From Actinokineospora inagensis DSM 44258 (lineage in GTDB: Bacteria; Actinomycetota; Actinomycetes; Mycobacteriales; Pseudonocardiaceae), in assembly GCF_000482865.1 (NCBI RefSeq), contig NZ_AXWW01000007.1, forward strand, positions 62,001 through 126,000: a DNA stretch of 64,000 nt, written 5' to 3'. Under the pieces are notes generated by a model, which was given only the letters and a program-made list of their open reading frames with translations, was not told the DNA's origin and did not search any database. Positions 18,949 to 27,140 of the stretch are shown one piece after another. Numbering within the stretch: position 1 is the stretch's first letter; each line of letters starts with the position of its first letter. The position numbers were made by a program, and so were the translations under genes.

Positions 18949-19509
18949 TCACACCCGCACGCTGTCGGCGGCACCGGGGTCGAGGTCGGCCACCCGCAGC
19001 CGGTACACCTGGGTCTTCCGCCCGAAGTACTTCGTCGTCTCGCCCACCCAGGACATGCCGTTGCGGCGGACCGCGGGCGGTTCCGCCACCCCGTCCGCGA
19101 CGACCGCGAACACCTCGTCCGCGCCGTGGGCGAAGGCCCAGTCGGCCAGCGCGTGCACGCACTCGGCGGCCAGGTCGTCACGATCGTCCAGATCGCCGTG
19201 GGCACCGCCGTCGCCGTCGTGGCCGAACTGCCAGGTGATCCCCAGGTCCTCGTCGCCCGGCGGCAGCGGCAGCAGCGCGGCCCCGCCGACCGGCGTGCTC
19301 TCGCCCCGGCGCAGCAGCGCCCAGTGGCCGAGGTACGGGGAGTGCTGGTCGGCGTTCCACCGCACCAGCCGCGCCCGCATGTCGACCACGTCACGCACCT
19401 GGTGGGCCGCCGATCCGCCGTAGACGCGCAGCGCGGCGGGCGCGTCGTCCGGGTGCCACCGCCGGAGTCGGACGGCGGAGGTCCGCGGGTCCACTCGGGA
19501 AGCGGTCAC
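18949..19509 (-). CDS. GNAT-family N-acetyltransferase (RimJ/RimL type)
   Basis: 186 residues with the opening VRLRRWHPDDAPAALRVY typical of RimJ/L-type acetyltransferases and a central LGITWQFG strand followed by the ECVHALADWAF helix. Acetyl-CoA would be the donor; the acceptor is unknown. GTG start at 19509 overlaps the stop of an upstream small gene (GTGA). Mtb Rv2170, next to lppM, is also a GNAT protein, which fits the position. Confidence 0.7.
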   Translation of the reverse strand: MTASRVDPRTSAVRLRRWHPDDAPAALRVYGGSAAHQVRDVVDMRARLVRWNADQHSPYLGHWALLRRGESTPVGGAALLPLPPGDEDLGITWQFGHDGDGGAHGDLDDRDDLAAECVHALADWAFAHGADEVFAVVADGVAEPPAVRRNGMSWVGETTKYFGRKTQVYRLRVADLDPGAADSVRV

Positions 19510-19688
19510 GCGGTCTTCCCACCGCCGTCGTGGTCCGCGGGGTGCGGCACGTGTTCGCCGCTGGACGTCAGGAACCTGGGCAGGGGCGTGCGGCCCGCGA
19601 CCTCGGGCGCCGCGTGGTCCTCAGTGGTCGGATGGCTGAACAGCACGGATCGAGCCGGTGCCCGCGGTGCGGTCGGTGGTGGGTTCAC
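19506..19688 (-). CDS. 60-residue proline/histidine-rich peptide coupled to the GNAT gene
   Basis: A GTG start at 19688 with GAGGGAG six bases upstream. The product begins MNPPPTAPRAPARSVLF and ends HPADHDGGGKTA. It has no cysteine, no signal peptide and no recognised domain, and looks disordered. Its TGA overlaps the GNAT GTG (GTGA), so translation is coupled. It could be a leader peptide for the acetyltransferase or a peptide substrate; neither is shown by sequence. Confidence 0.45.
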   Translation of the reverse strand: MNPPPTAPRAPARSVLFSHPTTEDHAAPEVAGRTPLPRFLTSSGEHVPHPADHDGGGKTA

Positions 19689-20206
19689 GTGATCTCCCTC
19701 GGTGGGGTTCGGTTGTGGCGGCGTCGCGCCATGTGCTCTGGGTGCTCTGGCGACCACATCGGACTGCTCAACGGCTCGGCGGCACCCGGTGGTACTCAAG
19801 CAGCGGCCAAGGCGAAATCCGCGCGGTACGCGCTGGGAAACAGGGTGGCGTCAACGGCCGGTGAAACGGGAAAGCGCCCACAAGGTGCGGGCGGTCAACA
19901 GTCCCTCGCGCCCAGTCTAACCCACGAACGGTGATTTCGGGTGTGACCACGCCGCGTGGCCCGCGCGTGGCGACCCGCGTACCGTCGGGTGCAGGCGGTC
20001 AACCGAGCGCAGGCCGACCGGGTGGACCCCGGCAGCGTTCCCGCCCCTGTCAGCCGAGTCCGCGGCAACCGCGGGTCCTCTTCCGGCACCGGGTGCCGTC
20101 CTGGCGATCAGACCGACCCAGCCCGACCCCAGCCCGACCCAGACCGACGTGCGCCGCCGCGGGACTCGACCGCGGGCGACACGCCCTCCCCCGAGCAAGG
20201 CGAAAC
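19689..20206. other. 518-base divergent intergenic region, no gene seen
   Basis: Lies between the minus-strand peptide/GNAT pair and the plus-strand desaturase. Open frames crossing it lack codon bias. I found no tRNA, no convincing riboswitch core and no repeat. An AAGGCG ribosome-binding site for the desaturase sits at its right end. Confidence 0.4.
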
Positions 20207-21157
20207 ATGACCACAGCCACCCCCACCGTCGAAAAACCCCGGCCGCCCGCGAAACCCCTGCTGGCCGAGCAGGCGGGCCGCGCCGAACTGGTGACCATCC
20301 GGATCTTCCTGCTCGTCCCGTTCCTGGCGTTGCTCGCCGTCGTGCCCGTCGCGTGGGGGTGGGGCATCGGCTGGGTGGACGTCGCCGTCGCGGCGGCGTT
20401 CTACACGGTGTCCACGCTGGGCATCACGGTGGGTTACCACCGCTACTTCACGCACAGCGCCTTCAAGGCGAACCGCCCGCTGCGCATCGCGCTGGCGGTG
20501 GCCGGGGGCCTGGCCGCGCAGGGCTCGGTGATCACCTGGGTGGCCGACCACCGCCGCCACCACGCCTTCTCCGACCGGGAGGGCGACCCGCACTCGCCGT
20601 GGCTGTTCGGCACCTCGCCGGTCGCCCTGGTGCGGGGCTTCTGGCACGCGCACATGGGCTGGCTGTTCGGCCGGGACCGCACGAACGTGGACCGGTTCGC
20701 CCCGGACCTGGCCGCCGACGCCGACCTGCGCGCGGTCGACCGGCTGTTCCCGCTCTGGGTCGCGCTCAGCGTCGGCCTGCCCGCGCTGCTCTGCGGCCTG
20801 ATCACCTGGTCGTGGTGGGGCGCGCTGACCGGGTTCCTGTGGGCCGGGCTGGCCAGGGTCGCCCTGCAGCACCACGTGACGTGGTCGGTGAACTCGATCT
20901 GCCACATGGTCGGCGACCGGCCGTTCGCCAGCCGGGACCGGTCGGCGAACTTCTGGCCGCTGGCGATCCTGTCCATGGGCGAGTCGTGGCACAACCTGCA
21001 CCACGCCGACCCCACCTCGGCCCGGCACGGCGTGCGCCGCGGCCAGGTCGACGTCTCCGCCAGGGTGATCTGGATCTTCGAGCGGTTCGGCTGGGTGCAC
21101 GACGTGCGCTGGCCCACCCCGCGGCGGCTGGCCAGGCTCGCCGCCCCGGGCCGGTAA
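20207..21157 (+). CDS. Membrane acyl-CoA (delta-9 type) desaturase
   Basis: 316 residues with four predicted membrane helices and the three histidine boxes of integral-membrane diiron desaturases: HRYFTH (about residue 80), HRRHH (about 115) and HNLHH (about 263). It introduces a double bond into saturated acyl chains, adjusting membrane fluidity. ATG 20207 opens a short hydrophilic leader before helix one. No electron-transfer partner gene is adjacent. Confidence 0.93.
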   Translation: MTTATPTVEKPRPPAKPLLAEQAGRAELVTIRIFLLVPFLALLAVVPVAWGWGIGWVDVAVAAAFYTVSTLGITVGYHRYFTHSAFKANRPLRIALAVAGGLAAQGSVITWVADHRRHHAFSDREGDPHSPWLFGTSPVALVRGFWHAHMGWLFGRDRTNVDRFAPDLAADADLRAVDRLFPLWVALSVGLPALLCGLITWSWWGALTGFLWAGLARVALQHHVTWSVNSICHMVGDRPFASRDRSANFWPLAILSMGESWHNLHHADPTSARHGVRRGQVDVSARVIWIFERFGWVHDVRWPTPRRLARLAAPGR

Positions 21158-21182
21158 ACCCGGACGGGCCGGACCGGACGGG

Positions 21183-21644
21183 CTAGACCTGGGCGCCGTT
21201 GTCGTCGTCGCCGGTGGGTGGCGTCTTGCGGGCGCGGAACAGCAGCAGACCGATGCCGAGCGCGAGGCAGACCAGCGCGGCCGGGGTGGTGACGCGGGCG
21301 TCCAGGTCCAGCAGGCTCGACAGGGCCAGCAGCAGGACCCCGCCGACCAGGGCCGCCAGCGCCACGATCGTCAGCGGCCGCAACCTCGGCAGTGGCGGCG
21401 GTTCCGGCGGCTCGTAGTGCTCGTGCTCGTTCTCGTTGGCCCAGTCGATCTCGGTCTCGTGGCTGCGCCACGTCGCGGTCGCGGGCGCGGCGGGCGGCGG
21501 GGCCGGGTCGGTGGGTTCCTGGGGGGCGCGGAGCTCGGCCGGGAGGTCCGCGTCCAGGCCGACGCCCTCGCGGCGGAGGTCGGCGACGATGGCCGCGAAG
21601 GCGGCGTCGACGTCCTCGGGTCCGTCACCGGGACGACTCTTCAC
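21183..21644 (-). CDS. Small membrane protein with two TM helices
   Basis: 153 residues: an acidic, proline-rich cytoplasmic N-terminal half (with EIDWANENEHEHYEPPEPPP), then two membrane helices (LTIVALAALVGGVLLLAL and VTTPAALVCLALGIGLLLF) and a polar tail. No enzyme motif. Its GTG overlaps the TGA of the upstream alpha/beta-hydrolase gene. Such DUF-type anchors with a WxxE-like acidic leader are common in actinomycetes; function unknown. Confidence 0.7.
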   Translation of the reverse strand: MKSRPGDGPEDVDAAFAAIVADLRREGVGLDADLPAELRAPQEPTDPAPPPAAPATATWRSHETEIDWANENEHEHYEPPEPPPLPRLRPLTIVALAALVGGVLLLALSSLLDLDARVTTPAALVCLALGIGLLLFRARKTPPTGDDDNGAQV

Positions 21645-22456
21645 ACCCGATCACCCGCCCGCTCGGCACGCACCCGCCGGACGAACTCGACGCTGCGGTC
21701 GAAGATCACCGGCGCGTCGTGGTCGAGGGTGGCGACGTGGTAGCTGTTCTCCAGGACGACCTCGGTGACGTCGCCGCTGGAGACGCCGCCCAGGATCGCG
21801 GCGGCGTTCTCCGGCTCGACGACGTGGTCCACCGCCGAGCGCAGCAGCAGCACCGGCTGGTCGACCCTGGGGAGGTCCCGGCGCACCGTCTCCCACAGCT
21901 TGGCCAGACTCGCGAGCGCGCGCAACGGGGTGCGGGGGTAGGCGTGTTCACTGACCCCGGGTTTGGCGATGTCGTTGGCGATCGGGGTGACCGATGGCAC
22001 GATCCGCGACAGCAGCGGGAGCAGCCGGATGGCCCGGCGCAGCGACAGCACGGACGGGTTGACCAGGACCAGCCCGGCCACCCGCGACCCGTGCTCCTCG
22101 GCCAGCCGCAGGCACAGCGCCCCGCCCATCGACAGGCCGAACACGAACACGGTGGCGCAGCGGTCGGTCAGCTCGGCGAACGCGGTTTCCAGTTCCGCGT
22201 ACCACTCGGTCCAGACCGTGCGGTTCATCTCCTGCCAGGTGGTGCCGTGGCCGGGCAGCAGCGGCAACCGCACGCTGTAGCCCTCGGCGACGAGCCGGTC
22301 GGCCCACGGCCGCATGCTGATCGGTGACCCGGTGAACCCGTGGCTGAGCAGCACACCGACCTCGGTCGAACCGTCGTGCGCGAAGCGCAGGCCTTCCTCG
22401 ACGGGCACCTGCCCCTCCTCAAGAATGATGCCGACCGGTGGTGGGGGTACGGCCAT
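21641..22456 (-). CDS. Alpha/beta-hydrolase, carboxylesterase (Est30/YvaK type)
   Basis: 271 residues with the oxyanion motif SHGFTGSP, nucleophile elbow GLSMGG, acid in RSAVDHVVEP and His in NSYHVATLD: a complete Ser-Asp-His triad in the order and size of thermophilic carboxylesterase/monoacylglycerol-lipase proteins. It probably hydrolyses short to medium acyl esters. ATG 22456 is chosen since the open frame upstream crosses the divergent acyltransferase gene. Its TGA overlaps the next gene. Confidence 0.85.
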   Translation of the reverse strand: MAVPPPPVGIILEEGQVPVEEGLRFAHDGSTEVGVLLSHGFTGSPISMRPWADRLVAEGYSVRLPLLPGHGTTWQEMNRTVWTEWYAELETAFAELTDRCATVFVFGLSMGGALCLRLAEEHGSRVAGLVLVNPSVLSLRRAIRLLPLLSRIVPSVTPIANDIAKPGVSEHAYPRTPLRALASLAKLWETVRRDLPRVDQPVLLLRSAVDHVVEPENAAAILGGVSSGDVTEVVLENSYHVATLDHDAPVIFDRSVEFVRRVRAERAGDRV

Positions 22457-22597
22457 CGTCGCACGAATCGAGCCGCTCGTGCCCGGCGCGTCTCGGGAGA
22501 TCGCCCGCGTGTCGTGCCGGTGCGCGTCCGTTGTGCCGAACGGCGGGACGTTCGTAGGCTCGGATGACCCAGGGTGGCCGAAGCGCGGGAGGACCGG

Positions 22598-23320
22598 ATG
22601 CTGTACTGGCTGATGAAGCGGGTCTTCCTCGGCCCCGTCCTGCGGCTGTTCTTCCGGCCGAGGGTCGAGGGCCTGGCGAACGTGCCGACGACCGGCGGGG
22701 CGTTGCTGGCCAGCAACCACCTCGCCGTGTCCGACTCGTTCTTCCTCCCGCTCGTGGTGCCGCGGCGGGTGACCTTCCCGGCGAAACTGGAGTACTTCAC
22801 CGCGCCGGGCGTCAAGGGGAAGCTGAAGAAGTGGTTCTTCACCGGCGTCGGCCAGATCCCGATCGACCGCTCGGGCGGCTCCGCGGCCCAGGCGGCCCTG
22901 GACACGGTGATCCGGCTGCTGCGCGAGGGCCACCTGGTCGGCATCTACCCCGAGGGCACCCGCTCCCCGGACGGGCGGCTGTACAAGGGCAAGACCGGCG
23001 TCGCCAGGATCGCGCTGGAGGCCGGGGTCCCGGTGATCCCGGTCGTCATGATCGGCACCGACAAGGCCAACCCGATCGGCTCCACGCTGTGGCGCCCGTA
23101 CCCGATCCGGGTCAAGATCGGCGAACCCCTCGACTTCACCCGCTACGACGGCCTCGCAGGCGACCGCTTCGTCGAACGCTCCATCACCGACGAGATCATG
23201 TACGCCCTGATGGAACTCTCCACCCAGGAGTACGTCGACATGTACGCGGCCAAGGCGAAGGAGCTCCACCTCCCGGCCCAGCGCTCCCACGAGCGCGTCC
23301 CGGAGACCGAGGCGGGCTGA
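22598..23320 (+). CDS. 1-acyl-sn-glycerol-3-phosphate acyltransferase (Rv2182c-like)
   Basis: 240 residues of the PlsC/LPLAT family: catalytic NHLAVSD (an NHx4D motif) near residue 43 and the phosphate-binding YPEGTRSPDG near 126. It acylates lysophosphatidic acid or a related lipid at the inner membrane. ATG 22598 has GGGAGG at 22587-22592, five bases upstream; a GTG at 22574 is less likely. Size and context match Mtb Rv2182c near the PIM genes. Confidence 0.9.
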   Translation: MLYWLMKRVFLGPVLRLFFRPRVEGLANVPTTGGALLASNHLAVSDSFFLPLVVPRRVTFPAKLEYFTAPGVKGKLKKWFFTGVGQIPIDRSGGSAAQAALDTVIRLLREGHLVGIYPEGTRSPDGRLYKGKTGVARIALEAGVPVIPVVMIGTDKANPIGSTLWRPYPIRVKIGEPLDFTRYDGLAGDRFVERSITDEIMYALMELSTQEYVDMYAAKAKELHLPAQRSHERVPETEAG

Positions 23321-23330
23321 TCAGCGCGGA

Positions 23331-24419
23331 TCAGCGCAGTGCCGTGGCCTGGGTCGTCCACAGTGTGCCGCCGGAGACGAGGAAGGTGGTCGGGCCCAAC
23401 GCCAGGGTCGCGGTGGGGGTGCCGGTCGGGCCGGTGAGGGTGTGCGCGGTCCAGGTGTTCCCGGTGAGGCGCAAGGCTTTGACCTGGTTGCCGTCCGCGG
23501 CGAACTGGATCACGGCGCCGTCGGTCTCGACGGGGGCGGCGAGGACGTCCTGGTCGCCCACCGGGATGGCGGGTGGGTCGGGGAGTGGGGTCCAGGTGTC
23601 GCCGGTCAGGCGCCACAGGGCGAGTTTTCCGTTGACCCGGCCCGCGGCCACGCAGCCGGAATCGGTGCAGTGGACGGACATCGCGGCGCCGGGGCCGCCT
23701 GCGGGCAACGGGGTTTTGGTCCAGCCGGTGGCGCCGGTGGGGGCGTGCCAGGCGGTGGGGGTGACGACGCCGTTGGCGAACTCCCAGCCGACGACGAGGA
23801 TTCCGGGGCCGTAGCGGGTGGCGGCGATCGGGAACGGCAGGTGCTGGGCGGTCGATTCGAGGGCCGTTCCCGTTGTGGGCTGGCGGATCCAGTCGTCGCC
23901 GGTGGGCAGCCAGTCGGCGATGTCGAAGCCCGCGGTGGGGTTCTCCCAGCCGCCGACGACGGCGGGGGTGCTGGGGGTGATCATGACGCCGGTCAGGTCG
24001 CCCGCGCCGTAGCCGCCGAAGGTGCTGAAGCCCTGGCGCTTCTCGACGAGACCGGCCGCGGTGCCGTCCCAGACGCTCCAGCGGACGTTGCCGTGGGCGC
24101 CGCCGCGTTCGCCGCCGATGGCCACCACCCGGGTGCCGTCGGTGTCGATCGCGGTCCAGCGGGCGAGTTTGCCGTACGGGGTGGCCGTCGTCAGCGGGAT
24201 CTCGGTCACCGCGCCGGACGGATCGCGGCGGAGCAGGCCGGGGACGACCGGTTGGCCTTCGCGGTGCGTGCCGATGAGCAGCGAGTCGCCGTACGCGGTC
24301 AGCGTCACGGGCTCACCGGGAAGATCAACCCTGGTGAGCGGCACCCCGGTCGGCGCGGCCGGTCCGCCGCACCCGGCGGCCAACGCGACCAGAACGGCCG
24401 CCAGAGCCCGTTTTCGCAT
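23331..24419 (-). CDS. Lipoprotein with repeated WD/Kelch-like blades
   Basis: 362 residues. MRKRALAAVLVALAAGCGG gives a clear lipobox (LAAGC). The rest is a run of short beta motifs (LTAYGDSLLIGTH, WTAIDTDGTRVVAIGG, AMSVHCTDSGCVAAG, LWRLTGDTWTPLPDP) that suggest a beta-propeller on the outer membrane face. No catalytic motif. It is convergent with the acyltransferase and divergent from the exoribonuclease gene. Confidence 0.7.
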   Translation of the reverse strand: MRKRALAAVLVALAAGCGGPAAPTGVPLTRVDLPGEPVTLTAYGDSLLIGTHREGQPVVPGLLRRDPSGAVTEIPLTTATPYGKLARWTAIDTDGTRVVAIGGERGGAHGNVRWSVWDGTAAGLVEKRQGFSTFGGYGAGDLTGVMITPSTPAVVGGWENPTAGFDIADWLPTGDDWIRQPTTGTALESTAQHLPFPIAATRYGPGILVVGWEFANGVVTPTAWHAPTGATGWTKTPLPAGGPGAAMSVHCTDSGCVAAGRVNGKLALWRLTGDTWTPLPDPPAIPVGDQDVLAAPVETDGAVIQFAADGNQVKALRLTGNTWTAHTLTGPTGTPTATLALGPTTFLVSGGTLWTTQATALR

Positions 24420-24462
24420 GTCGATGAGTATCCACACGACGCAAGTGGCCTAGGCTCGCTCG

Positions 24463-24966
24463 GTGAGGTTCTTCTACGACACCGAGTTCATCGAGGACGG
24501 AACGACCATCGACCTGGTGTCGATCGGTGTCGTCGACGAGGACGGGCGCGAGTTCTACGCGGTCTCCACCGAGTTCGACCCGGACCGGGCCGGGCCGTGG
24601 GTGCGGGCCAACGTGCTGGACAAGCTGCCCTCGCCCGCGGACAAGGCGTGGTGCGACCGGGCGGAGTTGCGGCGCAGGCTGCTGGAGTTCCTCACCCCGC
24701 CGCACGCCCGGGACAAGATCGAACTGTGGGCGTGGTTCGGCGCGTACGACCACGTGGTGCTCGGCCAACTGTGGGGTGCGATGCCCGCGCTGCCCCGGGT
24801 GGTCCCGCGGTTCACCCGAGAGCTGCGGCAACGCTGGGAGGACGCGGGCAAGCCGACGCTGCCCCCGCCGCCGGACGACGCGCACGACGCGCTGGCCGAC
24901 GCCCGGCACAACCTGGTCCGCTGGCGGGTGATCGACGCACAGTGGCGGCAGCGCAACGGAAAGTAA
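24463..24966 (+). CDS. 3'-5' exoribonuclease, Rv2179c family
   Basis: 167 residues with the DEDDh exonuclease residues: FYDTEFIEDG (Asp-x-Glu), WAWFGAYDHVVL (second Asp) and HDALADARHN (His and final Asp). Mtb Rv2179c founded this DUF5051 exoribonuclease family and has the same length and position near aroG. GTG start at 24463. It probably trims 3' overhangs of RNA in the cytosol. Confidence 0.92.
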   Translation: MRFFYDTEFIEDGTTIDLVSIGVVDEDGREFYAVSTEFDPDRAGPWVRANVLDKLPSPADKAWCDRAELRRRLLEFLTPPHARDKIELWAWFGAYDHVVLGQLWGAMPALPRVVPRFTRELRQRWEDAGKPTLPPPPDDAHDALADARHNLVRWRVIDAQWRQRNGK

Positions 24967-25024
24967 GCTGTCGACCTTGCTTGCTATACCGATTCAGTTG
25001 CCGGCACCCTGGGCGCGGAGAAGC

Positions 25025-25040
25025 AGTGATGCCCATCACT
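25025..25040. promoter_or_regulatory. Palindromic operator-like site upstream of pfk
   Basis: AGTGATG and CATCACT separated by CC form a 7+7 perfect inverted repeat 29 bases before the phosphofructokinase start, in an otherwise A/T-enriched 100-base leader with a TATACC-like -10 near 24985. It could bind a dimeric regulator; none is identified. Confidence 0.35.
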
Positions 25041-25068
25041 GGTACACGCTCGGGGAAGGTCGGTAGTC

Positions 25069-26094
25069 ATGCGGGTCGGCGTACTCACCGGGGGCGGCGA
25101 CTGCCCCGGGCTCAACGCGGTCATCCGGGCGGTCGTGCGCAAGGGGATCGAGGCCCACGGCTGGGAGATCGTCGGGTTCCGCAACGGCTGGAAGGGCCCG
25201 CTGGAGGGCGACCACCGGCCGATCGGCCTCGACGACGTCGAGGACATCCTCACCAGGGGCGGCACGATCCTGGGTTCGTCGCGGACCAACCCGTACAAGG
25301 TTGCGGACGGCCCGGAGCGCATCCGCGCGGTGCTGGCCGAGCACGGGGTGGACGCGCTGATCGCGATCGGCGGCGAGGACACCCTGGGGGTCGCCAAGCG
25401 GCTGACCGACGACGGCATCGGCGTGGTCGGCGTGCCGAAGACCATCGACAACGACCTCGGCGCCACCGACTACACCTTCGGCTTCGACACGGCCGTGCAC
25501 ATCGCGACCGAGGCGATCGACCGGCTGCGCACCACCGCCGAGTCGCACCACCGGGCGCTGGTCGTGGAGGTCATGGGTCGGCACGCGGGCTGGATCGCGC
25601 TGCACTCCGGGCTGGCCGGTGGCGCGAACGTGATCCTGGTGCCGGAGCGCGAGTTCAGCGTGCGCAAGGTCATCGAATGGGTGCAGCGCCGGTTCGAGCG
25701 GCAGTACGCGCCGATCATCGTGGTCGCCGAGGGCGCGCTGCCCGAAGGCGGCAACGAGGTGCTGCTGACCGGTGAGAAGGACTCGTTCGGCCACGTCCGG
25801 CTGGGCGGGGTCGGCACCTGGCTGGCCGAGGAGATCGCGCAGCAGACCGGTGAGGAGTCGCGCGCGGTCGTCCTGGGGCACGTCCAGCGCGGCGGCACCC
25901 CCACGGCGTACGACCGGGTCCTGGCCACCCGGTTCGGCCTGCACGCGGTGGACGCGGTGGCGGACGGCGACTTCGGGGTGATGGTGGCGCTCAAGGGCAC
26001 CGACATCGTGCGGGTCAAGCTGTCCGAGGCGACCGCCGAACTGAAGACGGTGCCGCTGGAGCGCTACGCCGAGGCCGAGGTCTTCTTCGGCTGA
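25069..26094 (+). CDS. 6-phosphofructokinase, predicted pyrophosphate-dependent
   Basis: 341 residues of the PFKA family. TGGGDCPGLN at the N-terminus, GGTILGSSR, the catalytic TIDND and the substrate motif EVMGRHAGWIA are intact. Residue 104 is Asp (GGEDT, 101-105) and residue 124 is Lys (VPKTID). Asp104 plus Lys124 is the established signature of PPi-dependent enzymes such as the Amycolatopsis methanolica one, replacing Gly104/Gly124 of ATP-PFKs. This predicts a reversible, PPi-using glycolytic enzyme. ATG start at 25069 with GGGGAAGG upstream. Convergent with metF. Confidence 0.9.
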   Translation: MRVGVLTGGGDCPGLNAVIRAVVRKGIEAHGWEIVGFRNGWKGPLEGDHRPIGLDDVEDILTRGGTILGSSRTNPYKVADGPERIRAVLAEHGVDALIAIGGEDTLGVAKRLTDDGIGVVGVPKTIDNDLGATDYTFGFDTAVHIATEAIDRLRTTAESHHRALVVEVMGRHAGWIALHSGLAGGANVILVPEREFSVRKVIEWVQRRFERQYAPIIVVAEGALPEGGNEVLLTGEKDSFGHVRLGGVGTWLAEEIAQQTGEESRAVVLGHVQRGGTPTAYDRVLATRFGLHAVDAVADGDFGVMVALKGTDIVRVKLSEATAELKTVPLERYAEAEVFFG

Positions 26095-26109
26095 CCGGCT
26101 CGAGCCGGT
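26094..26109. terminator. Short convergent hairpin between pfk and metF
   Basis: A 16-base palindrome ACCGGC-TCGA-GCCGGT begins at the pfk stop and lies in the 24-base gap to the metF stop. The stem is short and lacks a T-run, so terminator function is only suggested. Confidence 0.35.
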
Positions 26110-26118
26110 TCCGGCCCG

Positions 26119-27000
26119 TCAGGTGCGGGCCGGGACCAGGCCGAGGCGGTGCACCACTTCCTTGGTCGCCTTGGACCGGTTGAACGTGTAGAAGTGCAGG
26201 CCCGGCACGCCTTCCTGGAGCAGCCGAGCACTGATCTCCGTCGCCAGGTCGATCCCCTCGGCCCGGAACGCGGCCGCCTCCGCGTGGCGGTTGAGGCGAT
26301 CCGCGATGCGCGCGGGAACGTCTGCGCCGGAGAGTTCGACCATCTTGGCCAGGGTCTTGCGGGTGGTGATCGGCATGATGCCGGGCAGCAGCGGGGCCTC
26401 GCAGCCGCGGGCGGTGACGCGGTCGCGGAGCCGGAGGAAGTCCTCGGGCTCGAAGAAGAGTTGGGCGATGGCGAAGTCGGCGCCCGCGGTGAACTTCCGG
26501 ACGAGGTTGTCGGTGTCGACGTCCAGGTCGTTGGAACGCGGGTGGCCGTAGGGGAAGGCGGCGACGCCGACGCAGAAGTCGCCCAGTTCACGGACCAGGC
26601 GGACCAGTTCGTCGGCGTAGTGCAGGCCCTGGGGGTGCGGGACCCAGTCGCCGTTCGGGTCGCCCGGCGGGTCGCCGCGCAGGGCCAGGATGTTGCGGAT
26701 GCCGAGGGCGGCGTACCAGCCGATGACGTTGCGGAGTTCGGCGATGGAGTGGTCGACGGCGGTCAGGTGCGCCATCGAGACGAGGGTGGTCTCACGGGCG
26801 ACGCGGCCGGTGGTGCGGATGGTGCGGTCCCGGCTGGAGCCGCCCGCCCCGTAGGTGACCGACACGAACGCCGGGTCCAGCCCCTCCAGCTCCCGGATCG
26901 CGTTCCACAGCCGCTGCTCGTCGGCGTGGTCGCGGGGCGGCATGAACTCCACGGAGAACACCGGCCCGGCCACGCGGATGCGCTGCACCACGGTCGTCAT
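26119..27000 (-). CDS. metF: Methylenetetrahydrofolate reductase
   Basis: 293 residues of the MetF TIM barrel: FSVEFMPPRD at the N-terminus (the active-site Glu region), VTYGAGGSSRDRT, LALRGDPPG (FAD/folate loop) and IAQLFFEPEDF. It reduces 5,10-methylene-THF to 5-methyl-THF for methionine synthesis. ATG start at 27000, divergent from idsA with 140 bases between. In mycobacteria the related Rv2172c also flanks idsA2. Confidence 0.93.
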   Translation of the reverse strand: MTTVVQRIRVAGPVFSVEFMPPRDHADEQRLWNAIRELEGLDPAFVSVTYGAGGSSRDRTIRTTGRVARETTLVSMAHLTAVDHSIAELRNVIGWYAALGIRNILALRGDPPGDPNGDWVPHPQGLHYADELVRLVRELGDFCVGVAAFPYGHPRSNDLDVDTDNLVRKFTAGADFAIAQLFFEPEDFLRLRDRVTARGCEAPLLPGIMPITTRKTLAKMVELSGADVPARIADRLNRHAEAAAFRAEGIDLATEISARLLQEGVPGLHFYTFNRSKATKEVVHRLGLVPART

Positions 27001-27140
27001 GCCGACCAGCCTAGCGGCCTCCCGGCCCGTGGGACGCGCCTCCCGAAGGGTGGGCCACCACCGGAGTAGCGCGGGCGGGTTCGGTCACACTCGGCGACCC
27101 CCGCTGCCCGGACGGCCGCGGCACGGCGGACGATAGGCGG

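Noticed and set aside
19800-19910. Cobalamin-riboswitch-like pieces (GGGAA and CGGTGAAA)
   Set aside because: The order and the B12-box core are missing, and the downstream genes (desaturase, GNAT) are not B12-related.
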